Of a stretch of 43,688 bases of DNA, positions 7,494 through 14,435 are shown piece after piece. Under the pieces are notes generated by a model. That model was not told the origin of the DNA. It ran no database searches and worked only from the letters and a program-made list of their open reading frames with translations. The stretch lies in assembly GCA_003252455.1 (NCBI GenBank), contig QKED01000041.1:1-43688 (forward strand). The letters run 5' to 3'. The DNA comes from Gammaproteobacteria bacterium (GTDB taxonomy: Bacteria > Pseudomonadota > Gammaproteobacteria > Thiohalomonadales > Thiohalomonadaceae). The position numbers and the translations under genes are program-made. Each line of letters begins with the position of its first letter. The stretch's first letter is position 1.

Positions 7494-8453
7494 GTGCAGA
7501 CGCGAGTAGGGGTCCGGGCTCGCCTGACCCCAGGCGTGGCGGAAGAACTCCATGTAGCGCCGGGTGGTGAGGGGGTTGTTGTAGTCTGCCTGGGCGAGGT
7601 ACCCCTCCTCGTCCTTGCGCAGGATATAGCCGCAGTTATCGGCCAGCAGCAGGGTCTCGCGGCGATCGAGCTGCTGTTTGCTGGTGTTGCGGATCTGCAC
7701 CTGGCTGGAGAGGCGACGGGCCAGGGCGAGCAGCGGGCTCGGCCGCTTGGAGGCCTCCAGGGTGGAGTGGAAGATGCAGAAGATATGGTTGCGCCGGGTG
7801 TGGATGCGTGCCAACTGGGCACACGCCTCGGCGAACTCGGAGGTGTCGAACAGCGCCGGGTCGAGGCTCGGGGCGAAGAGGTAGAGGTGGCTCTGCGCCT
7901 GACGCGCCATGCGCGTGGCCGCGGCGGCGATCGCCTCGGGCCCGACCAGACGTAGCGGTTGGTGGCTACGACCGAGGAACTGCTCCTCCTGCGCCTCCGG
8001 CTCCAGCGTGCCGTCGAGGGTGGCCAGCGGCAGGGTGAGGCGGCGGTAACCCACCCCGTCGACCAGGAACGGCAGCCCCTCCTGCAGAAAGCCGAAGCGC
8101 TGGAAGTAGGGCACCGAGGATTTGGCCACCTCGACGCTGAGGCGTTGGGTACGGATCAGGCGCGCGGTGGCGATGACCCGCTCGATGAGCGCGGTGGCGA
8201 TCCCCTGGTGGCGCCACTGGGGCAGCACGCAGAGGCGGTCGATGACGTAGTCCTGGCGCAGACGCAGACAGCCGACCGGCGCGCCCGTAGCGGCAATGGC
8301 GATAAAATGGTGGGCATTGGCGTCGAATGCATCCCATTCGGCGTCGAAGCTACGACCAAGCTCACGGATATTGACCAGACTGCGCACCTTGCCCAGAGCG
8401 CTGCGGTCGCGGCTCGACGCCCAATCGGCCTTATGGATGGTGAACAGTGACAT
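7485..8453 (-). CDS. GNAT N-acetyltransferase with C-terminal PLD-like domain
   Basis: A protein of 322 residues. The N-terminal half is a GNAT fold: VLPQWRHQGIATALIERV at about 76-93 carries the acetyl-CoA pyrophosphate loop (R81-H-Q-G84-I-A86), and SVPYFQRFGF is the usual motif B region. The C-terminal half (about 170-322) has YLFAPSLDPALF and a later HSTLEASKR, resembling the phospholipase-D-like extension (DUF7931 type) of some gammaproteobacterial GNAT proteins. The canonical HxKx4D pair is not evident, so that half is probably not a phospholipase. GGGAGAGGA lies upstream of the ATG. It is divergent from cmoB. The substrate is unknown. Confidence 0.8.
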   Translation of the reverse strand: MSLFTIHKADWASSRDRSALGKVRSLVNIRELGRSFDAEWDAFDANAHHFIAIAATGAPVGCLRLRQDYVIDRLCVLPQWRHQGIATALIERVIATARLIRTQRLSVEVAKSSVPYFQRFGFLQEGLPFLVDGVGYRRLTLPLATLDGTLEPEAQEEQFLGRSHQPLRLVGPEAIAAAATRMARQAQSHLYLFAPSLDPALFDTSEFAEACAQLARIHTRRNHIFCIFHSTLEASKRPSPLLALARRLSSQVQIRNTSKQQLDRRETLLLADNCGYILRKDEEGYLAQADYNNPLTTRRYMEFFRHAWGQASPDPYSRLHHA

Positions 8454-8605
8454 CGCGTCCTCTCCCGCCGGTCAGATGTGTCGGTAAAGTGTGAGGTTGC
8501 GTGACGGGGTTCACAAGAAGCCAACTGCAAGCAATTGCAACAAATGGCGTAAATGGGCCCTGACGAGGGTGTATCCTGTGCCTTTTTCCACAACCCATCG
8601 CCCCC

Positions 8606-9586
8606 ATGCGCACCCTGGACTTCCGCGACCTGTTCGCGCACCTCGCCGCCACCCGCCTCGCCCCGCACCTGACACAACTGGAGCGACTCACCGCCCTGGC
8701 CCTCGAACCCACCCGCCACGGGCGCCACGCAGAGTGGCTGACGGTGCTCGATCAGCTGCCCCAGGCAGCCGCCGAGGTGGCCCTCGACGAGGCGGCAGTA
8801 CGCGCCGGTAGCGAGCACTCACTCACCGCCGAAGACCAAGCAAAACTGCGAGAGGCGTTGATGGGGTTACACCCGTGGCGCAAGGGGCCCTGGTCGTTTC
8901 ACGGCCTCACCATCGACACCGAGTGGCACTCCGACTGGAAGTGGCAGCGCCTGGCCGGGGCGATCACCCCGCTCACCGGGCGCAAGGTGCTGGATGTGGG
9001 GTGTGGCAACGGCTACCACGGCTGGCGCATGCTCGGGGCGGGGGCAGCACTGGTGCTCGGGGTGGACCCGACACTGCTCAGCGTGGTGCAGTTCCAGGCC
9101 ACCCGCCAGCTCCTCGGCGAGCACTGGCCGATAGGGGTGTTGCCCCTACGTCTGGAGGAGATGCCGACGGATACCGGCGCATTCGATACGGTTTTCTCCA
9201 TGGGCGTCCTCTACCACCGGCGCTCGCCATTCGACCACCTGTTCGAGCTGCGCGGCCAGCTGCGCAGCGGCGGAGAGCTGGTGCTGGAGACGTTGGTGAT
9301 CGAGGGGGGGGCAGGGGAGGTGCTGGTGCCACCGGGGCGTTACGCGAAGATGCACAACGTCTGGTTCATCCCCTCGCCACAGACCCTGGTGGCCTGGCTC
9401 GAACGGGCCAAGTTCCGCCATGTGCGGCTGGTGGACGTGACGCCGACGACGACGGCGGAGCAACGGGCGACGGAGTGGATGCGCTTCGAGAGCCTGGCCG
9501 ACTTCCTCGACCCGGCAGACCCGTCGCGCACCTGCGAGGGTCTACCCGCGCCGCGCCGCGCGGTGCTGGTGGCCGAGGCGCCTTAG
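8606..9586 (+). CDS. cmoB: tRNA U34 carboxymethyltransferase CmoB
   Basis: A 326-residue protein of normal CmoB length. It has the family signature HPWRKGPW at 89-96 and the SAM-binding motif LDVGCGNGYHG at about 129-139, plus GVLYHRRSP after the Rossmann core. CmoB transfers a carboxymethyl group from carboxy-SAM to 5-hydroxyuridine at wobble position 34 of several tRNAs, giving cmo5U. CmoA, which makes carboxy-SAM, is usually next door in enterobacteria; it is not in this window and must be elsewhere. The ATG at 8606 starts the conserved N-terminal domain; no strong Shine-Dalgarno is visible. Confidence 0.93.
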   Translation: MRTLDFRDLFAHLAATRLAPHLTQLERLTALALEPTRHGRHAEWLTVLDQLPQAAAEVALDEAAVRAGSEHSLTAEDQAKLREALMGLHPWRKGPWSFHGLTIDTEWHSDWKWQRLAGAITPLTGRKVLDVGCGNGYHGWRMLGAGAALVLGVDPTLLSVVQFQATRQLLGEHWPIGVLPLRLEEMPTDTGAFDTVFSMGVLYHRRSPFDHLFELRGQLRSGGELVLETLVIEGGAGEVLVPPGRYAKMHNVWFIPSPQTLVAWLERAKFRHVRLVDVTPTTTAEQRATEWMRFESLADFLDPADPSRTCEGLPAPRRAVLVAEAP

Positions 9587-9599
9587 GCGGGGAGTAGCA

Positions 9600-9980
9600 C
9601 TACTCGGCGAGTTCGGCGAGACGCGCCTGGGCGCGGCGGGCACTGCTCAGGAGCATGCCGAGGCTGACGCTGGTGTCGGCGAGCACGGTGAGGACGCGCT
9701 GACGGTTGATGCGCAGATAGAGCATCATGCCCAGTTCGTTCTCGACGATGACGTTCTTGCAGTTGCCTTGACGCCCCTCGTAGGCGGCGGATTCGGCCAG
9801 ACCGAGCAGGGAGCTGGTAATGGCGGCGATCTTCTCCTTGGGCAGACCGCTCTTCAGCACGTGGTGCACCACGAAGCCGTCATCGCTGGCGATGAGTGCG
9901 CCGACCGTGCCGTGACAGTTGTCGAGCAGCTCCTGGAGTTCTTCTTCCGGGTTGGTGCGGAAGGGTTTGACGGTAAACAT
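9600..9980 (-). CDS. Roadblock/LC7 domain protein (MglB-like)
   Basis: A protein of 126 residues, essentially a single Roadblock/LC7 domain: LQELLDNCHGTVGALIASDDGFVV, a central helix KIAAITSSLLGLAESAA, then strands NVIVENELGMMLYLRI and RVLTVLADTSVSLGML. Roadblock proteins dimerise and bind Ras-like GTPases, for instance MglB as activator of MglA. AAGGAG eight bases upstream fixes the start. It is the last gene of a three-gene minus-strand unit behind a GTPase and a degenerate-receiver protein, so it is probably that GTPase's regulator or scaffold. The order recalls actinobacterial conservons, which lack such a receiver-like gene. Confidence 0.88.
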   Translation of the reverse strand: MFTVKPFRTNPEEELQELLDNCHGTVGALIASDDGFVVHHVLKSGLPKEKIAAITSSLLGLAESAAYEGRQGNCKNVIVENELGMMLYLRINRQRVLTVLADTSVSLGMLLSSARRAQARLAELAE

Positions 9981-9992
9981 GCGGCTCGCTCC

Positions 9993-10544
9993 TTACTTGC
10001 CCAGTGCGGTGGGTGGGTACTCGATGCTCAGCATCAGGGTGTCGATGAGCATCAGCACATCGCCACCACGGCGGATGTCTGCACTCATGATCGGCAACTC
10101 GCGTGGCCGACCGATGCGCGCATGATAGTCCTGTATGGTGGGACCTGCACCCTGTCCCAGACGCGAGACCCCCACCACGGCGGCCAAACCCCCGGTATAG
10201 GGGGCGAATCGCGCCAGATAGAACTGCAGGTCGCCGATGGGGTCGGGGCGGGAGTTATCGATGAGATAGATCACCCCGAGGGCGCCACGGCAGAGCATCT
10301 CCCACATGTGCGCGAAGCGCTCCTGGCCGGGGGTGCCGTAGAGGCGCAGCACCTCGGTACGGCTGAGGGTCAGCTCGCCGTAGTCCATGGCCACCGTGGT
10401 GGTCACCTTCTGTTCGGCCACCTGGTCGCTGGCGTAGGCCTCGGTAGAGACCGGCACCACCTCGCTGATGGCGCGGATGGCGGTGGTCTTGCCCGCCCCC
10501 ACCGGCCCGGCAAAGACCACCTTGTGCTCGCGAAAACCGCTCAT
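9993..10544 (-). CDS. Ras-like small GTPase, module 1 (MglA/CvnD-like)
   Basis: A protein of 183 residues. The P-loop GPVGAGKT spans 13-20. The switch I region carries VTTTVAMDYG (47-56), and the switch II region GTPGQERF (70-77) replaces DxxGQ in the manner of conservon and COG2229 GTPases. The guanine-specificity motif (N/T)KxD is not recognisable: the expected strand reads AVVGVSRLGQ, without the Asp. The start ATG (10544) overlaps the stop of the upstream gene as ATGA, implying translational coupling; the longer open frame upstream is rejected for this reason. The paralogue at 16754-17302 has the same organisation. It is likely cytoplasmic and works with the Roadblock protein 12 bases downstream. 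Confidence 0.88.
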   Translation of the reverse strand: MSGFREHKVVFAGPVGAGKTTAIRAISEVVPVSTEAYASDQVAEQKVTTTVAMDYGELTLSRTEVLRLYGTPGQERFAHMWEMLCRGALGVIYLIDNSRPDPIGDLQFYLARFAPYTGGLAAVVGVSRLGQGAGPTIQDYHARIGRPRELPIMSADIRRGGDVLMLIDTLMLSIEYPPTALGK

Positions 10545-11533
10545 GAGGCGAGCCCCAGGCGGCTGCGGATGAGGCTCAGCGTCTCGCGCAACAGACCGCC
10601 GCTGGCCGCACTGCGTAGCGCCGACTGCACCGGCGCCACCTCCAGCCAGTGGCACAGGCGCGCGGCGTTGATCGAGGCGACCACCTCCTCGCGCCCGAGC
10701 CGACAGCGCTCCATCAGCCGCTCGATGGAACAGGGGGCGGCCACCATCATGGCCGCCATGCGCCGCTGCTCGGGGCTGAAGGGGAGGCTACCGAAGTCGG
10801 GCCAGCGATTGAGGCCGTAGGCCCCCTGTACCGGCAGATCGGCGAGCAGGCGGCCCCGGCTGTGGTAGGTCGAGAAGTGCCAGAGGAGCCGCTCCAGCGG
10901 TACCCGGGTACCGTGGTCGAGATAGTGCAGCGGCATCTCGCCGGCGCTCGTGCGCGTCCCCTCCAGGGTCCAGTGGTCCACCATGGCGTCGAATTCACCC
11001 GGCTCCACCGTGGGCAGGTGGGCCATGCCGCTGACAAAGTCGAGAAACAGCAGCGGCAGGCGCGGCCCCTCCAGGCTCAGGCGCGATTTGCCCTGCATCG
11101 CCTGCAACTGGGCGAAGCCATCCTCCGCGCCGCGGGGGCTCGGGGCGTCGAGGGGCTCGGCCCCACGCGCGGGGATGAGGGTGTGCAGGGTCGGGACCGG
11201 GGTGCTCGCGGGGTGCTGTAGCGCCTCCAGCAGGTCGCGTACCGCCCGGCCACGAAACGGCTTGGCCAGCCAGCGGGCCGGGTCCAGCCCCTCGGGGGGC
11301 AGGGTCGCACAGGCGATGCAGAAGAGCCCCGCCCCCTGCAGACGGTGCCAACGCTCGGCACCCGCCGCACTCTCCAGGTCGATGAACAGCAGGTCGCTAC
11401 GCTCGGAGTTCTCAAAACGCAGGCGCATGCCGAGGTTGTCGCTCATAAACTGCATGAGCGAGCGCAACACCAGGGAGTCTTTATCCTGCATCGCCAACAG
11501 AGAGATGGAAAAATCTTTACGCGTCGTGGGCAC
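10541..11533 (-). CDS. Degenerate-receiver protein of GTPase module 1
   Basis: A protein of 330 residues without a family I can name. The GTG at 11533 is chosen because GGAGG (11544-11540) precedes it by six bases and the resulting N-terminus aligns without gaps to the paralogue at 17299-18420 over residues 1-93; an ATG at 11587 is the alternative. Residues 8-105 look like a response-regulator receiver: alternating strands and helices, LLFID52, and AKPF with K91. The middle is a variable linker. The C-terminal third (RWPDFGSLPFSPEQRRMAA, then a helical segment ending LCHWLEVAP) may be a winged-helix-like domain. The stop overlaps the GTPase start. Its role as GTPase partner is inferred from position. 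Confidence 0.75.
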   Translation of the reverse strand: MPTTRKDFSISLLAMQDKDSLVLRSLMQFMSDNLGMRLRFENSERSDLLFIDLESAAGAERWHRLQGAGLFCIACATLPPEGLDPARWLAKPFRGRAVRDLLEALQHPASTPVPTLHTLIPARGAEPLDAPSPRGAEDGFAQLQAMQGKSRLSLEGPRLPLLFLDFVSGMAHLPTVEPGEFDAMVDHWTLEGTRTSAGEMPLHYLDHGTRVPLERLLWHFSTYHSRGRLLADLPVQGAYGLNRWPDFGSLPFSPEQRRMAAMMVAAPCSIERLMERCRLGREEVVASINAARLCHWLEVAPVQSALRSAASGGLLRETLSLIRSRLGLAS

Positions 11534-11995
11534 CCGCGACCTCCAGAGACTCAACGACAGGGCCGATATCCTGTCAAAAAAACCCATACAGTCAACCGCT
11601 TGTAATCCGCTCAGGGATCGAGGCCCGCGGCTCGACCCGGGCCGTTTCGGCGGTGTGGACGGACCTTTGTCAGCCCCGCGCAGGGGGATCACTTTCGAGC
11701 CGTATCGTGCCGCTGTAGAGTGGCGCGGGCTGCACCGCATATACCCGGGAGGGTCGATGCAGAGCTCGACCCCCTGGATATAGGCGATCTAACCGGCACG
11801 TACACCTCATCAAGTGGGCCAGCCACCCGCCGAGGGGCGGAGTACTTTAGCGGTTTGGACTGTTATTCTCAGGGCCCTTATAGACCATCCAGGTGCTGAA
11901 AACTGTGTGCGCGCTCTCTTACGTGAACGCGAACTATTCTTACATATATATCAGCATATTCGCACATTCTAAATAACCAACCCACGAGGCCCGGC
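11534..11995. other. Gene-free region with a large hairpin
   Basis: 462 bases between a minus-strand gene start and the DUF486 gene. The clearest structure is an imperfect stem of about 18 bp: left arm 11739-11757 ending GGGTCGA, eight-base loop, right arm TCGACCCC...ATATA at 11766-11782. No T-run follows on either strand. The last 60 bases before DUF486 are AT-rich with TATATA at 11945-11950, a possible -10 element without a convincing -35. I see no small gene. Confidence 0.5.
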
Positions 11996-12346
11996 ATGTC
12001 CACCCTCACGACCACGACCCTGTTGTTGCTGGTCAGCAACCTCTTCATGACCTTCGCCTGGTATGGCCACTTGAAGAACATGGCCGACAAGCCCTGGTTC
12101 ATCGCCGCCCTGGTGAGCTGGGGCATCGCCCTGTTCGAGTACCTGTTGCAGGTACCCGCCAACCGCATCGGCCACAGCGAGCTGAGCGTGGCGCAGCTGA
12201 AGATCCTGCAAGAGGCGATCTCCCTGACGGTGTTCGTCCCCTTCGCCATCCTCTACCTCAAGGAGCGCCCCCACCTCGACTACCTGTGGGCGGCGCTCTG
12301 CCTGATGGGGGCTGTCTATTTCATGTTCCGTGCCAAACTGGCCTGA
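11996..12346 (+). CDS. DUF486 family small membrane protein
   Basis: A protein of 116 residues with four predicted membrane segments (about 5-21, 34-52, 73-89, 95-111). The SNLFMTFAWYGHLK segment and the KERPHLDYLWAALCLMGAVYF end match DUF486, a four-helix family distantly related to DMT transporters. No substrate is known. Its 3' end overlaps the convergent GGCT-like gene by 31 bases. ATG at 11996 is the only sensible start; the preceding CCACGAGG gives a weak ribosome site. Confidence 0.88.
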   Translation: MSTLTTTTLLLLVSNLFMTFAWYGHLKNMADKPWFIAALVSWGIALFEYLLQVPANRIGHSELSVAQLKILQEAISLTVFVPFAILYLKERPHLDYLWAALCLMGAVYFMFRAKLA

Positions 12347-12777
12347 ATCGCCCCGGGGCGGCGCGGTGCGCGTCCCCCCCAGTGGTGGAGAAAATCACCG
12401 GAGGGGATGCGCTTGAGCCCCAGCGTGGGGCGTGCATAGAGATAGACCCAGGCGCGCTGGCGACTCTCGTCGGCCAGCACCACCTCGACCTCGCAGCGGT
12501 GGTACTCATGGGGCCGCGCCGATCCGGGGGCACACCCCTCGTAGCGGTCCAGCGCCGGAAAGAGCCGTGCGGGCGCCGCCACCCGATAGAGCTCCCCCTG
12601 CACGAACTCCCCCGCACGCGTCGAGGGGACGGCGCCGGGGTAGCCGTCGAGCAGGTAGAGCCGTCCGGGCAGGCGTGCGGGGGCGGCATAGTGGCAGTGG
12701 CGCGCCAGATGGCGGTACATCGGGGTGTCGGTGGCCCGCATCAGGGTGCCGTAGACGAATAGGTACTCGCTTGACAT
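12316..12777 (-). CDS. Gamma-glutamylcyclotransferase-like (AIG2/GGCT) protein
   Basis: A protein of 153 residues opening MSSEYLFVYGTLM; YGTL at 9-12 is the substrate-binding loop of the GGCT/AIG2 fold. The usual catalytic acid is probably Glu80 in ALDRYEGC. The length matches single-domain bacterial members. These enzymes typically release 5-oxoproline from gamma-glutamyl amines or peptides, but many bacterial homologues are untested. The gene is convergent with DUF486 and shares 31 bases of coding DNA with it. Confidence 0.85.
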   Translation of the reverse strand: MSSEYLFVYGTLMRATDTPMYRHLARHCHYAAPARLPGRLYLLDGYPGAVPSTRAGEFVQGELYRVAAPARLFPALDRYEGCAPGSARPHEYHRCEVEVVLADESRQRAWVYLYARPTLGLKRIPSGDFLHHWGGRAPRRPGAIQASLARNMK

Positions 12778-12873
12778 GTTTGTCTCTTTGAAACAGGGGT
12801 GAGCTCCTGGGCACGCTCGGGCACGGCCTTATGGGCCTATCCCGCACACCGAGAGCCTTGGTCACTTACTAGG

Positions 12874-12904
12874 TTGAATCCCGACTCTGACCTGCTAGTT
12901 TAAT
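12874..12904 (+). promoter_or_regulatory. Possible sigma-70 promoter for the receiver gene
   Basis: TTGAAT (12874-12879) and TTTAAT (12899-12904) with a 19-base spacer, about 160 bases upstream of the receiver start. The boxes are reasonable but the spacing is longer than the preferred 17. It would drive the receiver, binding-lipoprotein and kinase genes. Confidence 0.35.
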
Positions 12905-13064
12905 AGTTCAGCCGTCTACAAATTCTCCGCACAACAGGTCGGACGAGGCGGTGCTGATGGTAACGATAACAAGATCGCCGCCACCCGTTGGCGCCTACGC
13001 TGGCAACACCGTACGCAACCGCGATGCCAGATCGACTCACAGAAGAACCATGGGAAGCCACACC

Positions 13065-13472
13065 ATGCAAACCAAACACCCCAAGCGCGTACTCATCGTC
13101 GACGACGACTACGACACCGTCGAATACCTCGCTGCGATGCTCAAACTGGAGGGCTACGAGACCCTCACCGCCACCAGTGCAGCGGAGGGCTGGGCGCAGT
13201 TCCGCCACCGCCGTCCCAACCTCATCCTCACCGACCTGCGCATGCCTGGGCGCAACGGTGAAGACCTCATTTACGAGGTGCTCAGCCAGGGTGCGGAGTG
13301 CCCCATCATCGCCATGTCCGGTGGCTACGACAAGGCAGAGCTGCAACTGGAGATGGCCAACGCCCTCGGCGCGAATCTGGTCCTCGGCAAGCCGATCAAC
13401 CGCACCGCGCTGCTCAACGCGGTGCAGCAGCTGATCGGCTCCCCTACCAGCTCCGAGGCCTTCAGCGCCTGA
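13065..13472 (+). CDS. Stand-alone receiver (response regulator) protein
   Basis: A protein of 135 residues consisting only of a receiver domain. It has the acidic pocket VDDD (12-15), phospho-acceptor Asp57 in ILTDLRMP, the Ser of AMSGG and Lys in LGKPI, so it should be phosphorylatable. There is no output domain; CheY-like proteins of this kind act by protein-protein contact or as phosphorelay intermediates. ATG 13065 follows GGGAAG by seven bases; ATG 13050, adding five residues, is also possible. It lies 54 bases upstream of the PhnD-like gene and is probably co-transcribed with it and the hybrid kinase, its likely partner. Confidence 0.9.
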   Translation: MQTKHPKRVLIVDDDYDTVEYLAAMLKLEGYETLTATSAAEGWAQFRHRRPNLILTDLRMPGRNGEDLIYEVLSQGAECPIIAMSGGYDKAELQLEMANALGANLVLGKPINRTALLNAVQQLIGSPTSSEAFSA

Positions 13473-13526
13473 CCCCGTGCCGCTGCGTCTAGGCCTCCAT
13501 ATGCCGTCTGGGGGGCGATATCCTGC

Positions 13527-14435
13527 ATGATCCGCCTCGTGCTGTTGCTCTGCGCGTCGCTCCTCGCCGGTGGCTGTCACCACGAGGAGTCCGCCACGGC
13601 GCCGAAGGGACCCCAATACGAGGCGCGTCCCACCCTCGTCCTGCCCACCTACCGGCTGGCGGTACACCCGCTCTACAACCCGCTGAAGCTGACCCTGGTC
13701 TACCAGCCCCTGGTCGACCACCTCAACGCCACCATCCCCGAGGCGCACTTCGAACTGGAGGCCTCGCGCGACTATCAGGCGTACGAGGAGAAGATCCGCC
13801 AGCGCCACACCGCCCTGCTGCTGCCCAACCCCTGGCAGACCCTCCAAGCGATGAAGGTGGGCTATCGGGTGATCGCCATGGCCGGTGACCCGGCGGAGTT
13901 TCGTGGCCTGTTCATCGTGCGCCGTGACAGCGATATCCAGACGGTGGGCGACCTCAAGGGGCGGGTGGTGAGCTACCCCTCCTATACCGCCATGGCCGCC
14001 TGCATCATGCCGCAGTGGTACCTACACACCCAGGGGCTCGACGTGCAGACACAGACCACCAGCCACTATGTAGGCTCGCAGGAGTCGGCGATCCTCAACG
14101 TCCTGCTCGGCGAAAGTGCGGTGGGGGTCACCTGGCCGCCCCCCTGGCGCCAGTTCGTGCGAGACCGCCCGCGCGACGCCGCCCAGCTCAAGGTGATCTG
14201 GGAGACGCCCCCCCTGCTCAGCAACGCGGTGATGGTGCGCGACGACATGCCCGAGGCACTCGCCCTACGCGTGCGCACGGTCCTGCTCGGCCTGCACCAA
14301 GAGGAGGCAGGGCGCGCCCTCCTGCGCACCCTGGAGACCTCGCGCTTCCACCCCGCCGATGACCGGAGCTACGCCGTGGTAGAGGAGTTCATCACCCAAT
14401 TCGAGCACGAGGTGCGCCTGGTGACCACACCATGA
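13527..14435 (+). CDS. PhnD-like periplasmic binding lipoprotein
   Basis: A protein of 302 residues. A lipoprotein signal ends LLAGGC17. The mature part follows the phosphate/phosphonate-type binding-protein pattern: LAVHPLYNPLKLTLVYQPLVDHLN, then LLLPNPWQTLQAMKVGYRVIAM, GLFIVRRDSDIQTVGDLKGRVVSYPS and VGSQESAILNVLLGESAVG. No transporter permease or ATPase is adjacent. Instead its stop overlaps the kinase start (ATGA), which suggests a ligand-sensing subunit for the kinase rather than a transporter component, as found for other PhnD-type proteins linked to sensors. The ligand cannot be predicted. Confidence 0.87.
   Translation: MIRLVLLLCASLLAGGCHHEESATAPKGPQYEARPTLVLPTYRLAVHPLYNPLKLTLVYQPLVDHLNATIPEAHFELEASRDYQAYEEKIRQRHTALLLPNPWQTLQAMKVGYRVIAMAGDPAEFRGLFIVRRDSDIQTVGDLKGRVVSYPSYTAMAACIMPQWYLHTQGLDVQTQTTSHYVGSQESAILNVLLGESAVGVTWPPPWRQFVRDRPRDAAQLKVIWETPPLLSNAVMVRDDMPEALALRVRTVLLGLHQEEAGRALLRTLETSRFHPADDRSYAVVEEFITQFEHEVRLVTTP

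Noticed and set aside
11534-11740. Upstream starts of the module 1 receiver-like protein, including ATG 11587
   Set aside because: GTG 11533 has GGAGG at good spacing and gives a gap-free match to the paralogue's N-terminus.
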